A DNA stretch of 20,526 nucleotides from JAXGQD01 sp964574395 (GTDB taxonomy: Bacteria > Bacillota > Clostridia > Saccharofermentanales > Fastidiosipilaceae), in NCBI GenBank assembly GCA_964574395.1, contig CAZNNL010000036.1:1-20526 (forward strand), read 5' to 3'. Below are positions 7,191-14,454 of the stretch, piece by piece. Each line of letters starts with the position of its first letter. Positions within the stretch are counted from its first letter, which is position 1. Below the pieces are notes generated by a model. That model saw only the letters and a list, made by a program, of their open reading frames with translations, did not search any database and was not told where the DNA came from. The translations under genes and the position numbers were made by a program.

Positions 7191-7907
7191 TTAAACACGT
7201 AAAACTAAATTAGGATAATTTGCTTTCAAGACATCGAAGATCGCCTGCATTTCACTTTCGCTATAGCCAAGCAGCGGCTCTAGCTCAGAAGCCATATCCG
7301 AACGATACTGAAGAATGTCGCCAGAATCTTTGTAGCCCTGCAAGGCATAAACTGGCGCTTCTTGTAACTGAGAAGCCAGCGTGCGCAGCTCCTCTAAACT
7401 ATGAAAATTTTTCACAACTGTTGTGCGGAATTCAAAAGGTAAGGAACCCTCTAATAAGAATGCAATAGATTCCTCTATCGGTTTGACATCAAAACGCTCT
7501 AGACCAACCGTTTCCGGGTAGCGTGCTAAAGTGTTTTTCACATCCATAGCGACATAGTCAATCAAGCCCGCTTGAACTAGCTTGCGCAGCTCGGCTTGAA
7601 AACTCCCATTTGTGTCGAGTTTCACCAAGAACCCTAAATCCTTGATGCGCTGAATAAATGTATCTAGACCCAGCTGCAACAAAGGCTCACCACCACTGAT
7701 ACACACCCCATCCAATAGACCTTGACGTTTTTTTAGAAACGCAAAAAAATCTTCCTCAGGCATGTCTTCACTGGAGCCAGGATGCAGCACCAAAGAAGCA
7801 TTATGGCAAAAAGGACAGCGCATATTACAAGCCGGCGTAAAAAGAGTGCAGGCTGTGTAACCCGGATAATCGAGCAAGGAAAGTTTTTGGAGGCCGGCTA
7901 TGCGCAT
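7191..7907 (-). CDS. nrdG: Anaerobic ribonucleotide reductase activating protein (radical SAM, NrdG2-like)
   Basis: This 238-residue radical SAM enzyme makes the glycyl radical on NrdD by cleaving S-adenosylmethionine at a 4Fe-4S cluster. The cluster motif is C-NMR-C-PF-C, Cys27, Cys31 and Cys34, followed by HN. The glycine-rich SAM contact is VCISGGEPLL near residue 65. The N terminus MRIAGLQKLSLLDYPG is typical of the longer NrdG2 branch, against about 154 residues in E. coli NrdG. The ATG at 7907 fits the family N terminus, although no good Shine-Dalgarno precedes it; a TTGGCAAAA motif lies there instead. It starts 22 nt after the mini-protein gene and is probably co-transcribed with it. 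nrdG precedes nrdD, which has its own NrdR-boxed promoter between them. Confidence 0.93.
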   Translation of the reverse strand: MRIAGLQKLSLLDYPGYTACTLFTPACNMRCPFCHNASLVLHPGSSEDMPEEDFFAFLKKRQGLLDGVCISGGEPLLQLGLDTFIQRIKDLGFLVKLDTNGSFQAELRKLVQAGLIDYVAMDVKNTLARYPETVGLERFDVKPIEESIAFLLEGSLPFEFRTTVVKNFHSLEELRTLASQLQEAPVYALQGYKDSGDILQYRSDMASELEPLLGYSESEMQAIFDVLKANYPNLVLRV

Positions 7908-7929
7908 CGTGATCGTTTTGCCAATACTA

Positions 7930-8100
7930 TTAAGACTTCAAATCATTCTGATCATCGTCTTTTCGACGAGTCTTGAGCACAATTAACACAACAGCCGCAA
8001 GTACGAGGCCGCCCCCAATAATAAAGGGCAAAATATCGCTGCGTTCGCCAGTCACCGGAAAACTTAGCGCCTTTATAAGAAAAGAATTAAATTTCAACAT
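7930..8100 (-). CDS. Mini-protein with LPXTG-like sorting signal (FPVTG)
   Basis: This 56-residue protein consists of a short N terminus (MLKFNSFLIKALS), the pentapeptide FPVTG (residues 14-18), the polar spacer ERSD, a hydrophobic segment of about 20 residues (23-42) and a basic tail KTRRK before an acidic end. That is the layout of a Gram-positive cell-wall sorting signal with Phe in place of Leu, but there is no separate signal peptide or extracellular domain. AAGGAG lies 6 nt before the ATG at 8100, which supports translation. It could be a real small membrane protein or the remnant of a larger surface protein. It lies 22 nt upstream of nrdG, probably in the same transcript. Function unknown. 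Confidence 0.68.
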   Translation of the reverse strand: MLKFNSFLIKALSFPVTGERSDILPFIIGGGLVLAAVVLIVLKTRRKDDDQNDLKS

Positions 8101-8127
8101 TGTACTCTCCTTCATTCTGAAAATAGG

Positions 8128-8142
8128 TATACTGGAAGTATA
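8128..8142. promoter_or_regulatory. Inverted repeat TATACT-GGA-AGTATA in a divergent promoter region
   Basis: The arms give a -10-like TATACT on both strands between the mini-protein gene (minus) and the LURP-one-like gene (plus). I see no convincing -35 for either direction, so this may be an operator or chance. Confidence 0.3.
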
Positions 8143-8165
8143 ACATTTAGCAAAGGAGTCGTGCG

Positions 8166-8636
8166 ATGGCGCTTAACATAAAACAACAAGTCTTCAGCTG
8201 GCGTTCACGTTTTTTTATCCAAGATGACAACGGTGTTGATCGCTATTTGGTCGAAGGAAAGATTTGGTCTTTTGGCAGAAAACTTTTTGTCTACGACATG
8301 GCCGGCGCTACCAGGCTCTACCTTGAACAAGTGGTGATGTCCATGATGCCACGTTACGACATTTATATTGATGGGCAAGCCGTCTGTCAGGTGCACATGC
8401 GCCCCCGACTTTTTAATAGTTATTATGAAATTTATGGTCTGAATTGGAGCGTAGAGGGTGATTTTTTCGCCCACGAGTATATCATTCGCGAAGGCGATTA
8501 CACTATCGCAACTATTTCGAAAAAGTGGTTTACATGGGGTGACACATATCATTTAGAATGTGCTAATCCCAATAATGAACTAGCCGTGCTTGGTGTTGTA
8601 CTAGCAATAGATTCAGCTCAGCACGAGTCAGACTAG
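8166..8636 (+). CDS. LURP-one-related / YxjI-like protein (Tubby C-terminal-like fold)
   Basis: This 156-residue protein matches the LURP-one-related family, found in plants and in bacteria such as Bacillus (YxjI). It adopts a Tubby-like beta-barrel, and its bacterial function is not established. Features seen are the N-terminal VFSWRSRFFIQDDNG, a series of two-stranded repeats (KIWSFGRKLFVYDMAG, YDIYIDGQAVCQV) and WFTWGDTYHLE towards the end. No signal peptide or membrane helix is visible, so it is probably cytoplasmic or membrane-peripheral. AAAGGAG lies 7 nt before the ATG. It is convergent with the foldase lipoprotein, with only 5 bp between the stop codons and no terminator. Confident on family, silent on role. 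Confidence 0.83.
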   Translation: MALNIKQQVFSWRSRFFIQDDNGVDRYLVEGKIWSFGRKLFVYDMAGATRLYLEQVVMSMMPRYDIYIDGQAVCQVHMRPRLFNSYYEIYGLNWSVEGDFFAHEYIIREGDYTIATISKKWFTWGDTYHLECANPNNELAVLGVVLAIDSAQHESD

Positions 8637-8641
8637 ACACA

Positions 8642-9853
8642 TTATTCAAGCTTGGCGTTGTCAATCAAGAAATCAACAACCTTATTGACGAGCACGACTT
8701 GCACCAGATACGGTTTTCCGAATTGCTCCTCATAATTTTTAGGATCAAGAATTCCCATTTTCTCTTTGAAATAGGTCGAAATATCTTCTGGGCTTACGGA
8801 AACCTGCGCATCCTCAGCAATCGCCTGAATAATTAAACTGTATTCAGCATTGCGTTTATTCTGGTCCTCATACTTTGCCACAAGTTCTTCTCTAGTCGTG
8901 ACACCCTCAGCGAATTGAATTAGTTCTTCAAAGCCCATTCCATAGGTATCAGCCTGGTTCTGAAAATATGACAGCATCGCATTTTCTTGATAATCCAACA
9001 ATGCTTTAGGGATGTCAGTCACTGTAGAGTCCTCAATCAAATCCTGCTGCAGAGAGACTGATATCTGTGCGGCTTGCATATTTTTATGTAGTTTCTCTTT
9101 TAATTCAGCGACGGACTTCCAACCTGTGGAAGCAGCAAAATGTTTCGCCACATAGTCGTCTGTCAACTCTGGTTTTACTTCTTCCACGATGTAATTAATC
9201 GTAATGGCAAAAGTAGCCTCTTTACCATTTAAGTCTGGCTGCCCATAATCTTCAGGAAAAGTCACCTGGATATCAAATTGCTCACCAGGTTTGTGTCCTT
9301 CCAATTGTTCTAGAAAATCATCGATATACTGGGTTTCGCCGATGACAACTTCAGTGCCAGCCCCATTCGTGCTACCACCCTCAAAAGCGACCCCATCTAT
9401 GCTACCCACATAATCGATATTCACGCGGTCGCCATGTGCTATGGCTTTGTCCAAAACCTGTTTTGTCGTGCTAGCTTGGTCGAGGAGGAAATCCACTTCG
9501 GCCTGTACTTGCTCGTCCGTTACCGTATGGATTTCTTTCGATACTGGAATATTTTTGTAATCAGATAGAGTCACATAATCTAAGGCTTTTATTCCCTTCC
9601 AAAAACCTTTTTCATCTAGACCTTCACTCAAACCAAACGTGCTGGTCCCTTCGTTTATAACGGCGAGTTCGGATGTTGATGCATCGGTGTCAGTCCCACT
9701 TGGTTCTTCACTTCCGGCTGTGGTTTCTGTAGTTTCTACACCGCCGCCTTGTGACGCCGTGGTTTCTGTTGTTGTGTTGCTGCAGGCTAAAAGAGTGACT
9801 GCAGGGATAATGCCTATTAAAAGGATAGATAAAAGCCTTTTTTTAAAATTCAT
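8642..9853 (-). CDS. Lipid-anchored trigger-factor-like peptidyl-prolyl isomerase
   Basis: This 403-residue protein has a lipoprotein signal peptide (MNFKKRLLS onward, lipobox LLAC, Cys24) and a Thr/Ser/Glu-rich linker to about residue 65. Residues 137-225 are an FKBP domain (GDRVNIDYVG, FEGGS, LEGHKPGEQF, TFPEDYG) and residues 226-403 resemble the trigger factor C-terminal chaperone domain. The ribosome-binding domain of cytosolic trigger factor is absent. It probably helps fold exported proteins on the outer membrane face, as PrsA does (inference). I chose the ATG at 9853 because GAGGAG lies 7 nt before it and the signal peptide then has normal length; an upstream in-frame start at 9883 would add ten residues before the lipoprotein signal. 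No terminator is visible at its convergent end. Confidence 0.88.
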   Translation of the reverse strand: MNFKKRLLSILLIGIIPAVTLLACSNTTTETTASQGGGVETTETTAGSEEPSGTDTDASTSELAVINEGTSTFGLSEGLDEKGFWKGIKALDYVTLSDYKNIPVSKEIHTVTDEQVQAEVDFLLDQASTTKQVLDKAIAHGDRVNIDYVGSIDGVAFEGGSTNGAGTEVVIGETQYIDDFLEQLEGHKPGEQFDIQVTFPEDYGQPDLNGKEATFAITINYIVEEVKPELTDDYVAKHFAASTGWKSVAELKEKLHKNMQAAQISVSLQQDLIEDSTVTDIPKALLDYQENAMLSYFQNQADTYGMGFEELIQFAEGVTTREELVAKYEDQNKRNAEYSLIIQAIAEDAQVSVSPEDISTYFKEKMGILDPKNYEEQFGKPYLVQVVLVNKVVDFLIDNAKLE

Positions 9854-9949
9854 CAAAAATCTCCTCAAAAATCTAATTCTCATTAGTTTAACCTATTTTG
9901 GGTATTGTGACATATCTTGCTTGCAAACTTGCCCAAAACCGCACCAGTG

Positions 9950-10594
9950 CTAAGTTGTAAAAATCTCAAGAATTTTCCCCTGGATTGCGTCAGCCATTTT
10001 GCTGTGCCCTGCAGCGTCTAGATGTAGAGCGTCAATAGGGCTGGCAGCAGTGATTTTGGCCGCATCCAGATAGTGACAGTTTTGATCTTTTGCGACTCCT
10101 TCAAAATAGTGCGCTAGCCCCTGTGATTTGGCGAGTCCTCTTTCTGCATCAAACATTTCGCCGAATTCTGAATGCACAATATTCTCATGCAGCTCAATGG
10201 GAGAAATCAGCAAAATCGGCACACGCACATCTTTCACTTCCAAGAATGCATGGATTTTCTGTATCAAACGCCTAGCCCCATCGGCAATTTCTGAAGCACT
10301 GCGTTTGAAGCGTAGTTTCATGTCATTGGTCCCAAGCATTACGACAATCAAATCGAGAGGAAGTTGGGACTCGATACAAGGCACGATGTAGGTAATGCCG
10401 CTTTTTTCTCCTTCTACCGGATCGTCCATTTCGCAGGTTCTGCCATTTTGTCCTTCCTCAATAATGCGGAAGTTTGGCCCGAGTTGCTTTTGTAATAGGC
10501 CAGTCCACCTTAGGTCTTCAGGGTAGCGAGAGCCGTCTTGTGGGTGTGCTCCCCAAGTGTTGGAGTCACCGAAGCAGAGAATTCGTATTGCCAT
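9950..10594 (-). CDS. SGNH/GDSL-family hydrolase (arylesterase-like)
   Basis: This 214-residue esterase has the SGNH signatures: block I FGDSNTWG with nucleophile Ser11, block III LGTND near residue 93, and block V DALHL with Asp188 and His191. The early GDSNTWG and WTGLLQ resemble the arylesterase/acyltransferase branch of family GDSL, which hydrolyses short acyl esters, often from carbohydrates. No signal peptide is present, so it is cytoplasmic. I chose the ATG at 10594 because GGAGG lies 5 nt before it; an in-frame ATG at 10606 sits too close to the Shine-Dalgarno. It is divergent from the sugar dehydrogenase lipoprotein and ends 96 bp upstream of the foldase gene on the same strand. Natural substrate unknown. 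Confidence 0.88.
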   Translation of the reverse strand: MAIRILCFGDSNTWGAHPQDGSRYPEDLRWTGLLQKQLGPNFRIIEEGQNGRTCEMDDPVEGEKSGITYIVPCIESQLPLDLIVVMLGTNDMKLRFKRSASEIADGARRLIQKIHAFLEVKDVRVPILLISPIELHENIVHSEFGEMFDAERGLAKSQGLAHYFEGVAKDQNCHYLDAAKITAASPIDALHLDAAGHSKMADAIQGKILEIFTT

Positions 10595-10626
10595 ACATAC
10601 CTCCATACATATCGTTATACTTTACC

Positions 10627-10632
10627 ATTATA
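10627..10632 (-). promoter_or_regulatory. Candidate -10 element of the SGNH hydrolase gene
   Basis: The minus strand reads TATAAT here, 33 nt before the start at 10594. No convincing -35 is seen at 16-18 bp. Confidence 0.4.
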
Positions 10633-10731
10633 GAAAAAGCACGACGATTGTACTTGAAAATTCTGTGAAAAATTGTGAGATCTTCTGTTAAACTTAAGCG
10701 TGTAGATAAGCAATAAGTGGAGGAAAGCCTT

Positions 10732-11997
10732 ATGAAAAATCAGCGTTATAGCTTGACTGTCATGCTCGTGTTACTCGCATTTGTGCTTACACTGGCTGCC
10801 TGTCAACCAACGGCAACAAGGTCTACGCTTGGAGATGCGGTAAGTACTGAAACTGAAAAAAGCTCGACTAGCACAGAATCAGTCGCGAGCGAAAGTTTGG
10901 AAGAAACGGTTGCCTCTACCGAAACTATAGCTGCAACTCAAGAGATTTTTACACCAGAATTATCCGTCGAAGTTTTAGTGAGCGGGCTCGATCATCCTTG
11001 GGACATCGGACAACTACCGGATGGTTCATTAGTGATAACGGAAAGGTATGGCGCGGTTTCCCTATTCAAAGATGGACAGCTTCAGCACATCGCGGACATT
11101 GAAGGCGTGGCGGCTTTTGGAGAGGGTGGCTTAACAGGCTTGGCGGTTGACGTAGATTTCTCCGCCAATCGATTTATTTATTTGGCATACAATACATTGG
11201 GTGACAATGGTCCAGAAGTGAAAGTTACACGCTTTGTCTTGTCGGAAGAATTGACTCTTGAAGAACCCTTTGCCCTTGTGGAAGGTATCCCGGCAATTGG
11301 TAGTGGCAGACATTCAGGTTGCCAAATAGAGATGGGTGCAGATGGGGCAATTTGGATTGGCACGGGCGATGCAGCGACTTCGACGACCCCTCAAGATCCC
11401 AAGAGCTTGGGAGGAAAAATCTTACGCGTGACGCGCGAAGGCGGAGCTTGGCCAGGCAATTTAAGTGACCCTTTTGATCCGCGTATTTTTAGTTATGGAC
11501 ATCGCAACACGCAGGGCCTAGCACTATTTGAATTTGAAAAAGACGGAAGCTTTGGCTTCAGTGCTGAGCACGGTTCTAATATTGAAGACGAAATCAATCC
11601 ACTTGTAAAAGGTAATTTCGGTTGGTCGCCAAAACCCCCTTATAACGAAGCAGTGCCAATGACTGACTTTGCGCAGTTCCCAGACGCAATTGCTGCTAGC
11701 TGGAATTCAGGCCAAGGCACCATCGCAATTTCTGGCATCGCCCTGCTGAAAGGTCAAGATTGGGGCACTTACGAAGGTAGTTTGGCTGTCAGTGTTTTAA
11801 AGGGCAGGCATCTACGTTTGATAAGTTTCGACAATGGTCAGTTGAGCGGGGAAGAAGTTCACTTTGAAGGTGAATTCGGAAGACTTAGAGCAAGTGTACT
11901 TGGACAAGTCGATGGCCATTTGTACCTTACAACAGACAATGGCAACGATGATGCCATCATCAAAATTAGCCCCAAATCCAAACTGAATCAAGACTAG
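10732..11997 (+). CDS. Lipid-anchored PQQ-type sugar dehydrogenase homologue (glucose/sorbosone dehydrogenase family)
   Basis: This 421-residue protein has a lipoprotein signal (MKNQRYS onward, lipobox LAAC, Cys24) and a Ser/Thr/Glu-rich linker to about residue 72. A six-bladed beta-propeller of the glucose/sorbosone dehydrogenase family follows. Family motifs include HPWDIGQLPDGSLVITER, SGRHSGCQIEMGADGAIWIGTGD, YGHRNTQGL and SAEHGSNIEDEIN. Known relatives such as YliI oxidise aldoses with PQQ and calcium. No PQQ synthesis gene is in the window, so the cofactor in this organism is an open question. AGTGGAGG lies 9 nt before the ATG, and an in-frame start at 10717 would place the Shine-Dalgarno inside the gene. 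It is monocistronic and divergent from the SGNH hydrolase. Confidence 0.87.
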   Translation: MKNQRYSLTVMLVLLAFVLTLAACQPTATRSTLGDAVSTETEKSSTSTESVASESLEETVASTETIAATQEIFTPELSVEVLVSGLDHPWDIGQLPDGSLVITERYGAVSLFKDGQLQHIADIEGVAAFGEGGLTGLAVDVDFSANRFIYLAYNTLGDNGPEVKVTRFVLSEELTLEEPFALVEGIPAIGSGRHSGCQIEMGADGAIWIGTGDAATSTTPQDPKSLGGKILRVTREGGAWPGNLSDPFDPRIFSYGHRNTQGLALFEFEKDGSFGFSAEHGSNIEDEINPLVKGNFGWSPKPPYNEAVPMTDFAQFPDAIAASWNSGQGTIAISGIALLKGQDWGTYEGSLAVSVLKGRHLRLISFDNGQLSGEEVHFEGEFGRLRASVLGQVDGHLYLTTDNGNDDAIIKISPKSKLNQD

Positions 11998-12010
11998 CAG
12001 AAAAGGCTGA

Positions 12011-12045
12011 TTAAAAAAGCCCCAAACCATATACGGTTCAGGGCT
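12011..12045 (-). terminator. Intrinsic terminator of the DUF438 gene
   Basis: On the minus strand the stem is AGCCC plus AACC paired with GGTT plus GGGCT (12018-12045), with a CA/CA internal mismatch, followed by TTTTTAA. It lies 23 nt beyond the stop at 12069. The plus strand has no T-tract after the stem. Confidence 0.8.
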
Positions 12046-12068
12046 GACAGTAGTGTGATCTCTAAAAA

Positions 12069-13268
12069 TTAAGCCTTGTCGACGAGACGTTTTTCGCCGG
12101 TAATAGCTTTGAGGGGCGCGATATCCTGTGTAACTTCCAGGACACCGAGGTATTCGCCTTCTTCACTGTGAACGGCAAAGTAGCGGATCAAAATAAGTTT
12201 TTCACCCATTTGGATCCAGAAGTCTTCTTGCTTCTTTTTGCCAGACTTAAAGTCATTCACAATGCCTTCGACGATGTGCACGCTTGCGGGTGGGTGGCAG
12301 TTGGAGACTTCACGGCCGATGATAGCCTTGGTTCTAGGGAAAACGCGCTCCGTGCCTTGTGAGAAGTAACGCACCGTGTCATCAGCGCCTACGAAAGTCA
12401 TATCCAAAGGTAAGGAATTCAAGACTTGTGTTAATTCGATGTTTGAGAAGAAGCCGGTTGGCAATTGAATTGCGCCATTGTCAGGTGTGACGGGTGCCTT
12501 GGGGGCTTGGCCTTCGCTGGGCTGCCATTTTTGCTGAGGTGTGTGCAAGAAATAGCCTAATTCATCGCTTTCTTCAGCTATGCTTACCCATTCGTCATGC
12601 TTGAGGTTTTCCAATAACATTGGCAAAAGGATCTGCTCCTCCTTGTAACTCATCTCATCAATCTTATTTAAGGTCTCCTCTAAACGCGCCGCCGTTTGCG
12701 GATCGTTTGCCTGAGCCAGCACTCTTGTCTCTTTAATCATGGCGCGAATTTCATCATCAACAGCCCACATTACTTTTGGCGGCGCAGTAATTCCGTGACG
12801 CTCCATGTGCGGGAAAAAGAGATTTTCTTTTCTGGAATAATGGTTTTCTATGCCAGCCAACTTTTCGATGTGGGGGAGTAAGTCGGCTGTATTTTCGTTT
12901 TGGCTGTGCTTAGCGATAGCTGGTCGGATTTCGTCTGCGATTGATTTTTCTAGAGCCTTGATTTCAGCCGTAAACACCTGCACCGGGTGACCTTCGCTCT
13001 GGGCTTCAACGTTTAATGTTTGTGCGTCATCCACACTATCGCGGAAGACGGCCGCATGCACATCACACAGTCTCTGCACTTCTTCAACAGGCACGCCTTC
13101 GTTGATGAGCGCTTGTTCGGCAGCGGAAATTTCACTTGCAGATACGCCTGTAAACGCAGCGTCGAACTCTCCCTTTACTTCTTCAACGGTTTGTCCGGCA
13201 TGTAATTTCTCTAGTAGGCCTTTGATGACTTCTTTGCGGTATTCACGATTATTAATTTCCTGGCTCAT
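12069..13268 (-). CDS. DUF438 - hemerythrin (HHE) - PAS domain protein
   Basis: This 399-residue cytoplasmic protein has three domains. DUF438 covers about residues 8-75 (REYRKEVIKGLLEKLHAG). A hemerythrin-like HHE domain covers about 95-240, with His-rich NHYSRKENLFFPHMERHG and EEQILLPML. A PAS domain covers about 275-385 and carries the conserved GREVSNCHPP. Hemerythrin domains bind a di-iron centre that reacts with oxygen or nitric oxide, and PAS domains sense ligands or redox state. The family is common in anaerobes and is presumed to work in oxygen, NO or iron-sulfur stress (partly inference). GGAG lies 6 nt before the ATG. It is divergent from sodA, and both carry a GTTAG-N6 element at the presumed transcription start. 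No output domain such as a kinase or DNA-binding domain is present. Confidence 0.92.
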   Translation of the reverse strand: MSQEINNREYRKEVIKGLLEKLHAGQTVEEVKGEFDAAFTGVSASEISAAEQALINEGVPVEEVQRLCDVHAAVFRDSVDDAQTLNVEAQSEGHPVQVFTAEIKALEKSIADEIRPAIAKHSQNENTADLLPHIEKLAGIENHYSRKENLFFPHMERHGITAPPKVMWAVDDEIRAMIKETRVLAQANDPQTAARLEETLNKIDEMSYKEEQILLPMLLENLKHDEWVSIAEESDELGYFLHTPQQKWQPSEGQAPKAPVTPDNGAIQLPTGFFSNIELTQVLNSLPLDMTFVGADDTVRYFSQGTERVFPRTKAIIGREVSNCHPPASVHIVEGIVNDFKSGKKKQEDFWIQMGEKLILIRYFAVHSEEGEYLGVLEVTQDIAPLKAITGEKRLVDKA

Positions 13269-13306
13269 GTTTTACTCCATTCTGCTTTCGGGTTAGTTGG
13301 CTTGTA

Positions 13307-13326
13307 ATTAGTTAGCTATTGCTTAC
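13307..13326. promoter_or_regulatory. GTTAG-N6-CTTAC element at the DUF438 gene promoter
   Basis: ATTAGTTAGCTATTGCTTAC is identical at 16 of 20 positions to the element at sodA (13655-13674). It lies directly downstream of a possible minus-strand -10, TAGAAT (13336-13331), so it could be a repressor site over the transcription start. The regulator is unknown. Confidence 0.45.
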
Positions 13327-13421
13327 GCTTATTCTAGACGAGTTTTCTGCTGAAGAAGTTGATTTGAATCAATTATCTTGTGTTGGGATAAGCGTGACGC
13401 TTGAAATTTTCGGCGCGCGTT

Positions 13422-13607
13422 GACAAAAATGCAGCTTGTACGCGGACTTTTTGATTTTTAATGTATTTTTCGTCAAAAAAACAGCTTGTACGTCACTTAT
13501 CATCGAATTTCAGGGCTAAAGATGCCAAAACTGTCGCACAAGCTGTATTTTTGGCAATTTTTTGGCTTGTACGCGCGGTTCTGGCGTACAGGTCGCTTTT
13601 TTGCCAA
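13422..13607. repeat. Cluster of a 23-bp repeat containing CAGCTTGTACG
   Basis: Copies are at 13422-13444 (+), 13472-13494 (+), 13533-13555 (-) and 13583-13605 (-), with a more divergent copy at 13554-13575 (+). The shared pattern is CAAAAAWNCAGCTTGTACG, preceded by GN and followed by NS. The first two copies start exactly 50 bp apart. The last two form a hairpin through TGTACGC and GCGTACA (stem 7 bp, loop 9 nt). The cluster fills the middle of the 475-bp spacer between the DUF438 gene and sodA. No coding sequence is evident in it. Confidence 0.7.
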
Positions 13608-13626
13608 TAAATTATTCCAATGCATA

Positions 13627-13655
13627 TTGACACGCTAGGCTATACGTGTTAAATT
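13627..13655 (+). promoter_or_regulatory. Sigma-70-type promoter of sodA
   Basis: TTGACA (13627-13632), a 17-bp spacer and TAAATT (13650-13655) form a good housekeeping promoter about 90 bp before the sodA start. Confidence 0.7.
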
Positions 13656-13674
13656 TTAGTTAGACATTGCTAAC
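13655..13674. promoter_or_regulatory. GTTAG-N6-CTAAC element at sodA
   Basis: TTTAGTTAGACATTGCTAAC contains the perfect inverted repeat GTTAG (13659-13663) and CTAAC (13670-13674). It follows directly on the -10 box and so covers the presumed transcription start. It resembles the element at 13307-13326. The half-sites recall DtxR/IdeR boxes, but the spacing differs. Confidence 0.5.
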
Positions 13675-13743
13675 CACTTGCTTTTTATAGTATTTTTGGC
13701 AAAAAGAAGCAAGACCTGAATCACACTATATGAGGAGGCTATT

Positions 13744-14349
13744 ATGGCTTACGAACTTAAAGCACTAGAATACGCATACAATGCACTGGAACCTACAATC
13801 GACGAAGAAACCATGAAACTGCATCACGACAAACATCATCAGGCATATGTAAATAACCTGAACAATGCACTTGATGGCGCAAACGTAAAGGCAGAAACTA
13901 TCGAAGAACTCTTGGCAGACTTAAACCAAGTACCCGAAGACAAGAGAAATGCGGTTCGCAACAATGGTGGTGGACACTACAACCACACACTGTTCTGGGA
14001 AACTATGACACCAGGCGGTGCTAAAGAACCATCAGGCGCGCTGGCAGAGGCGATAGATAAAGCATTTGGCAGTTTTGCAGACTTTAAAGACAATCTAGAA
14101 AAAGCAGGAGCTGGACAATTTGGTTCAGGCTGGGCTTGGCTTGTTTTAGACAAAGGTGAGCTAAAAGTCACGAGTACGGCTAATCAAGATTCCCCGATTT
14201 CTTTAGGACAGACCGTCCTCTTAGGAAACGACGTTTGGGAACATGCCTACTATCTGAAGTACAACAATCGTCGCCCAGACTACCTCAAAGCATGGTGGGA
14301 TGTTGTAAACTGGGACGTAGTGGCAAAACGCTACGAAGACGCGAAGTAA
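13744..14349 (+). CDS. sodA: Superoxide dismutase, Fe/Mn family (probably Mn or cambialistic)
   Basis: This 201-residue cytoplasmic enzyme converts superoxide to oxygen and hydrogen peroxide. Metal ligands are His27 (KLHHDKHH), His81 (GGGHYNH), Asp163 and His167 (DVWEHAYY). Gly77 and the NQDSP motif with Gln148 are of the manganese type; Fe enzymes usually differ at these places. Length is normal for the family and there is no signal peptide. GAGGAGG lies 5 nt before the ATG. The gene has its own TTGACA promoter, a GTTAG-N6-CTAAC element at the transcription start, a TTTTTGGCAAAAA motif in the leader and a terminator, so it is a regulated single-gene unit. It fits an anaerobe that meets oxygen now and then. 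Confidence 0.97.
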   Translation: MAYELKALEYAYNALEPTIDEETMKLHHDKHHQAYVNNLNNALDGANVKAETIEELLADLNQVPEDKRNAVRNNGGGHYNHTLFWETMTPGGAKEPSGALAEAIDKAFGSFADFKDNLEKAGAGQFGSGWAWLVLDKGELKVTSTANQDSPISLGQTVLLGNDVWEHAYYLKYNNRRPDYLKAWWDVVNWDVVAKRYEDAK

Positions 14350-14380
14350 CACTTAAAACACCCAATATAAAAACAAACAA

Positions 14381-14407
14381 AAAGAGGGTTCCTTGTGGGC
14401 CCTCTTT
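14381..14407. terminator. Bidirectional terminator between sodA and the helicase gene
   Basis: AAAGAGGG (14381-14388) pairs with CCCTCTTT (14400-14407). The plus strand continues CTTTATTTC and the minus strand TTTGTTTG, so it can end both convergent transcripts. Confidence 0.8.
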
Positions 14408-14454
14408 CTTTATTTCAAAATAGGCTTCTTGTGGCCCCTTTGTCTTTCATTATT

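Noticed and set aside
13422..13607. CRISPR array in the sodA upstream repeats
   Set aside because: Copies occur in both orientations, spacing is irregular and no cas gene is near.
14389..14452. Tandem duplication after sodA (CTTGTGGGCCCTCTTTCTTTATT and a similar copy)
   Set aside because: The two stretches align only imperfectly, and the first belongs to the terminator; I judged it too weak to list.
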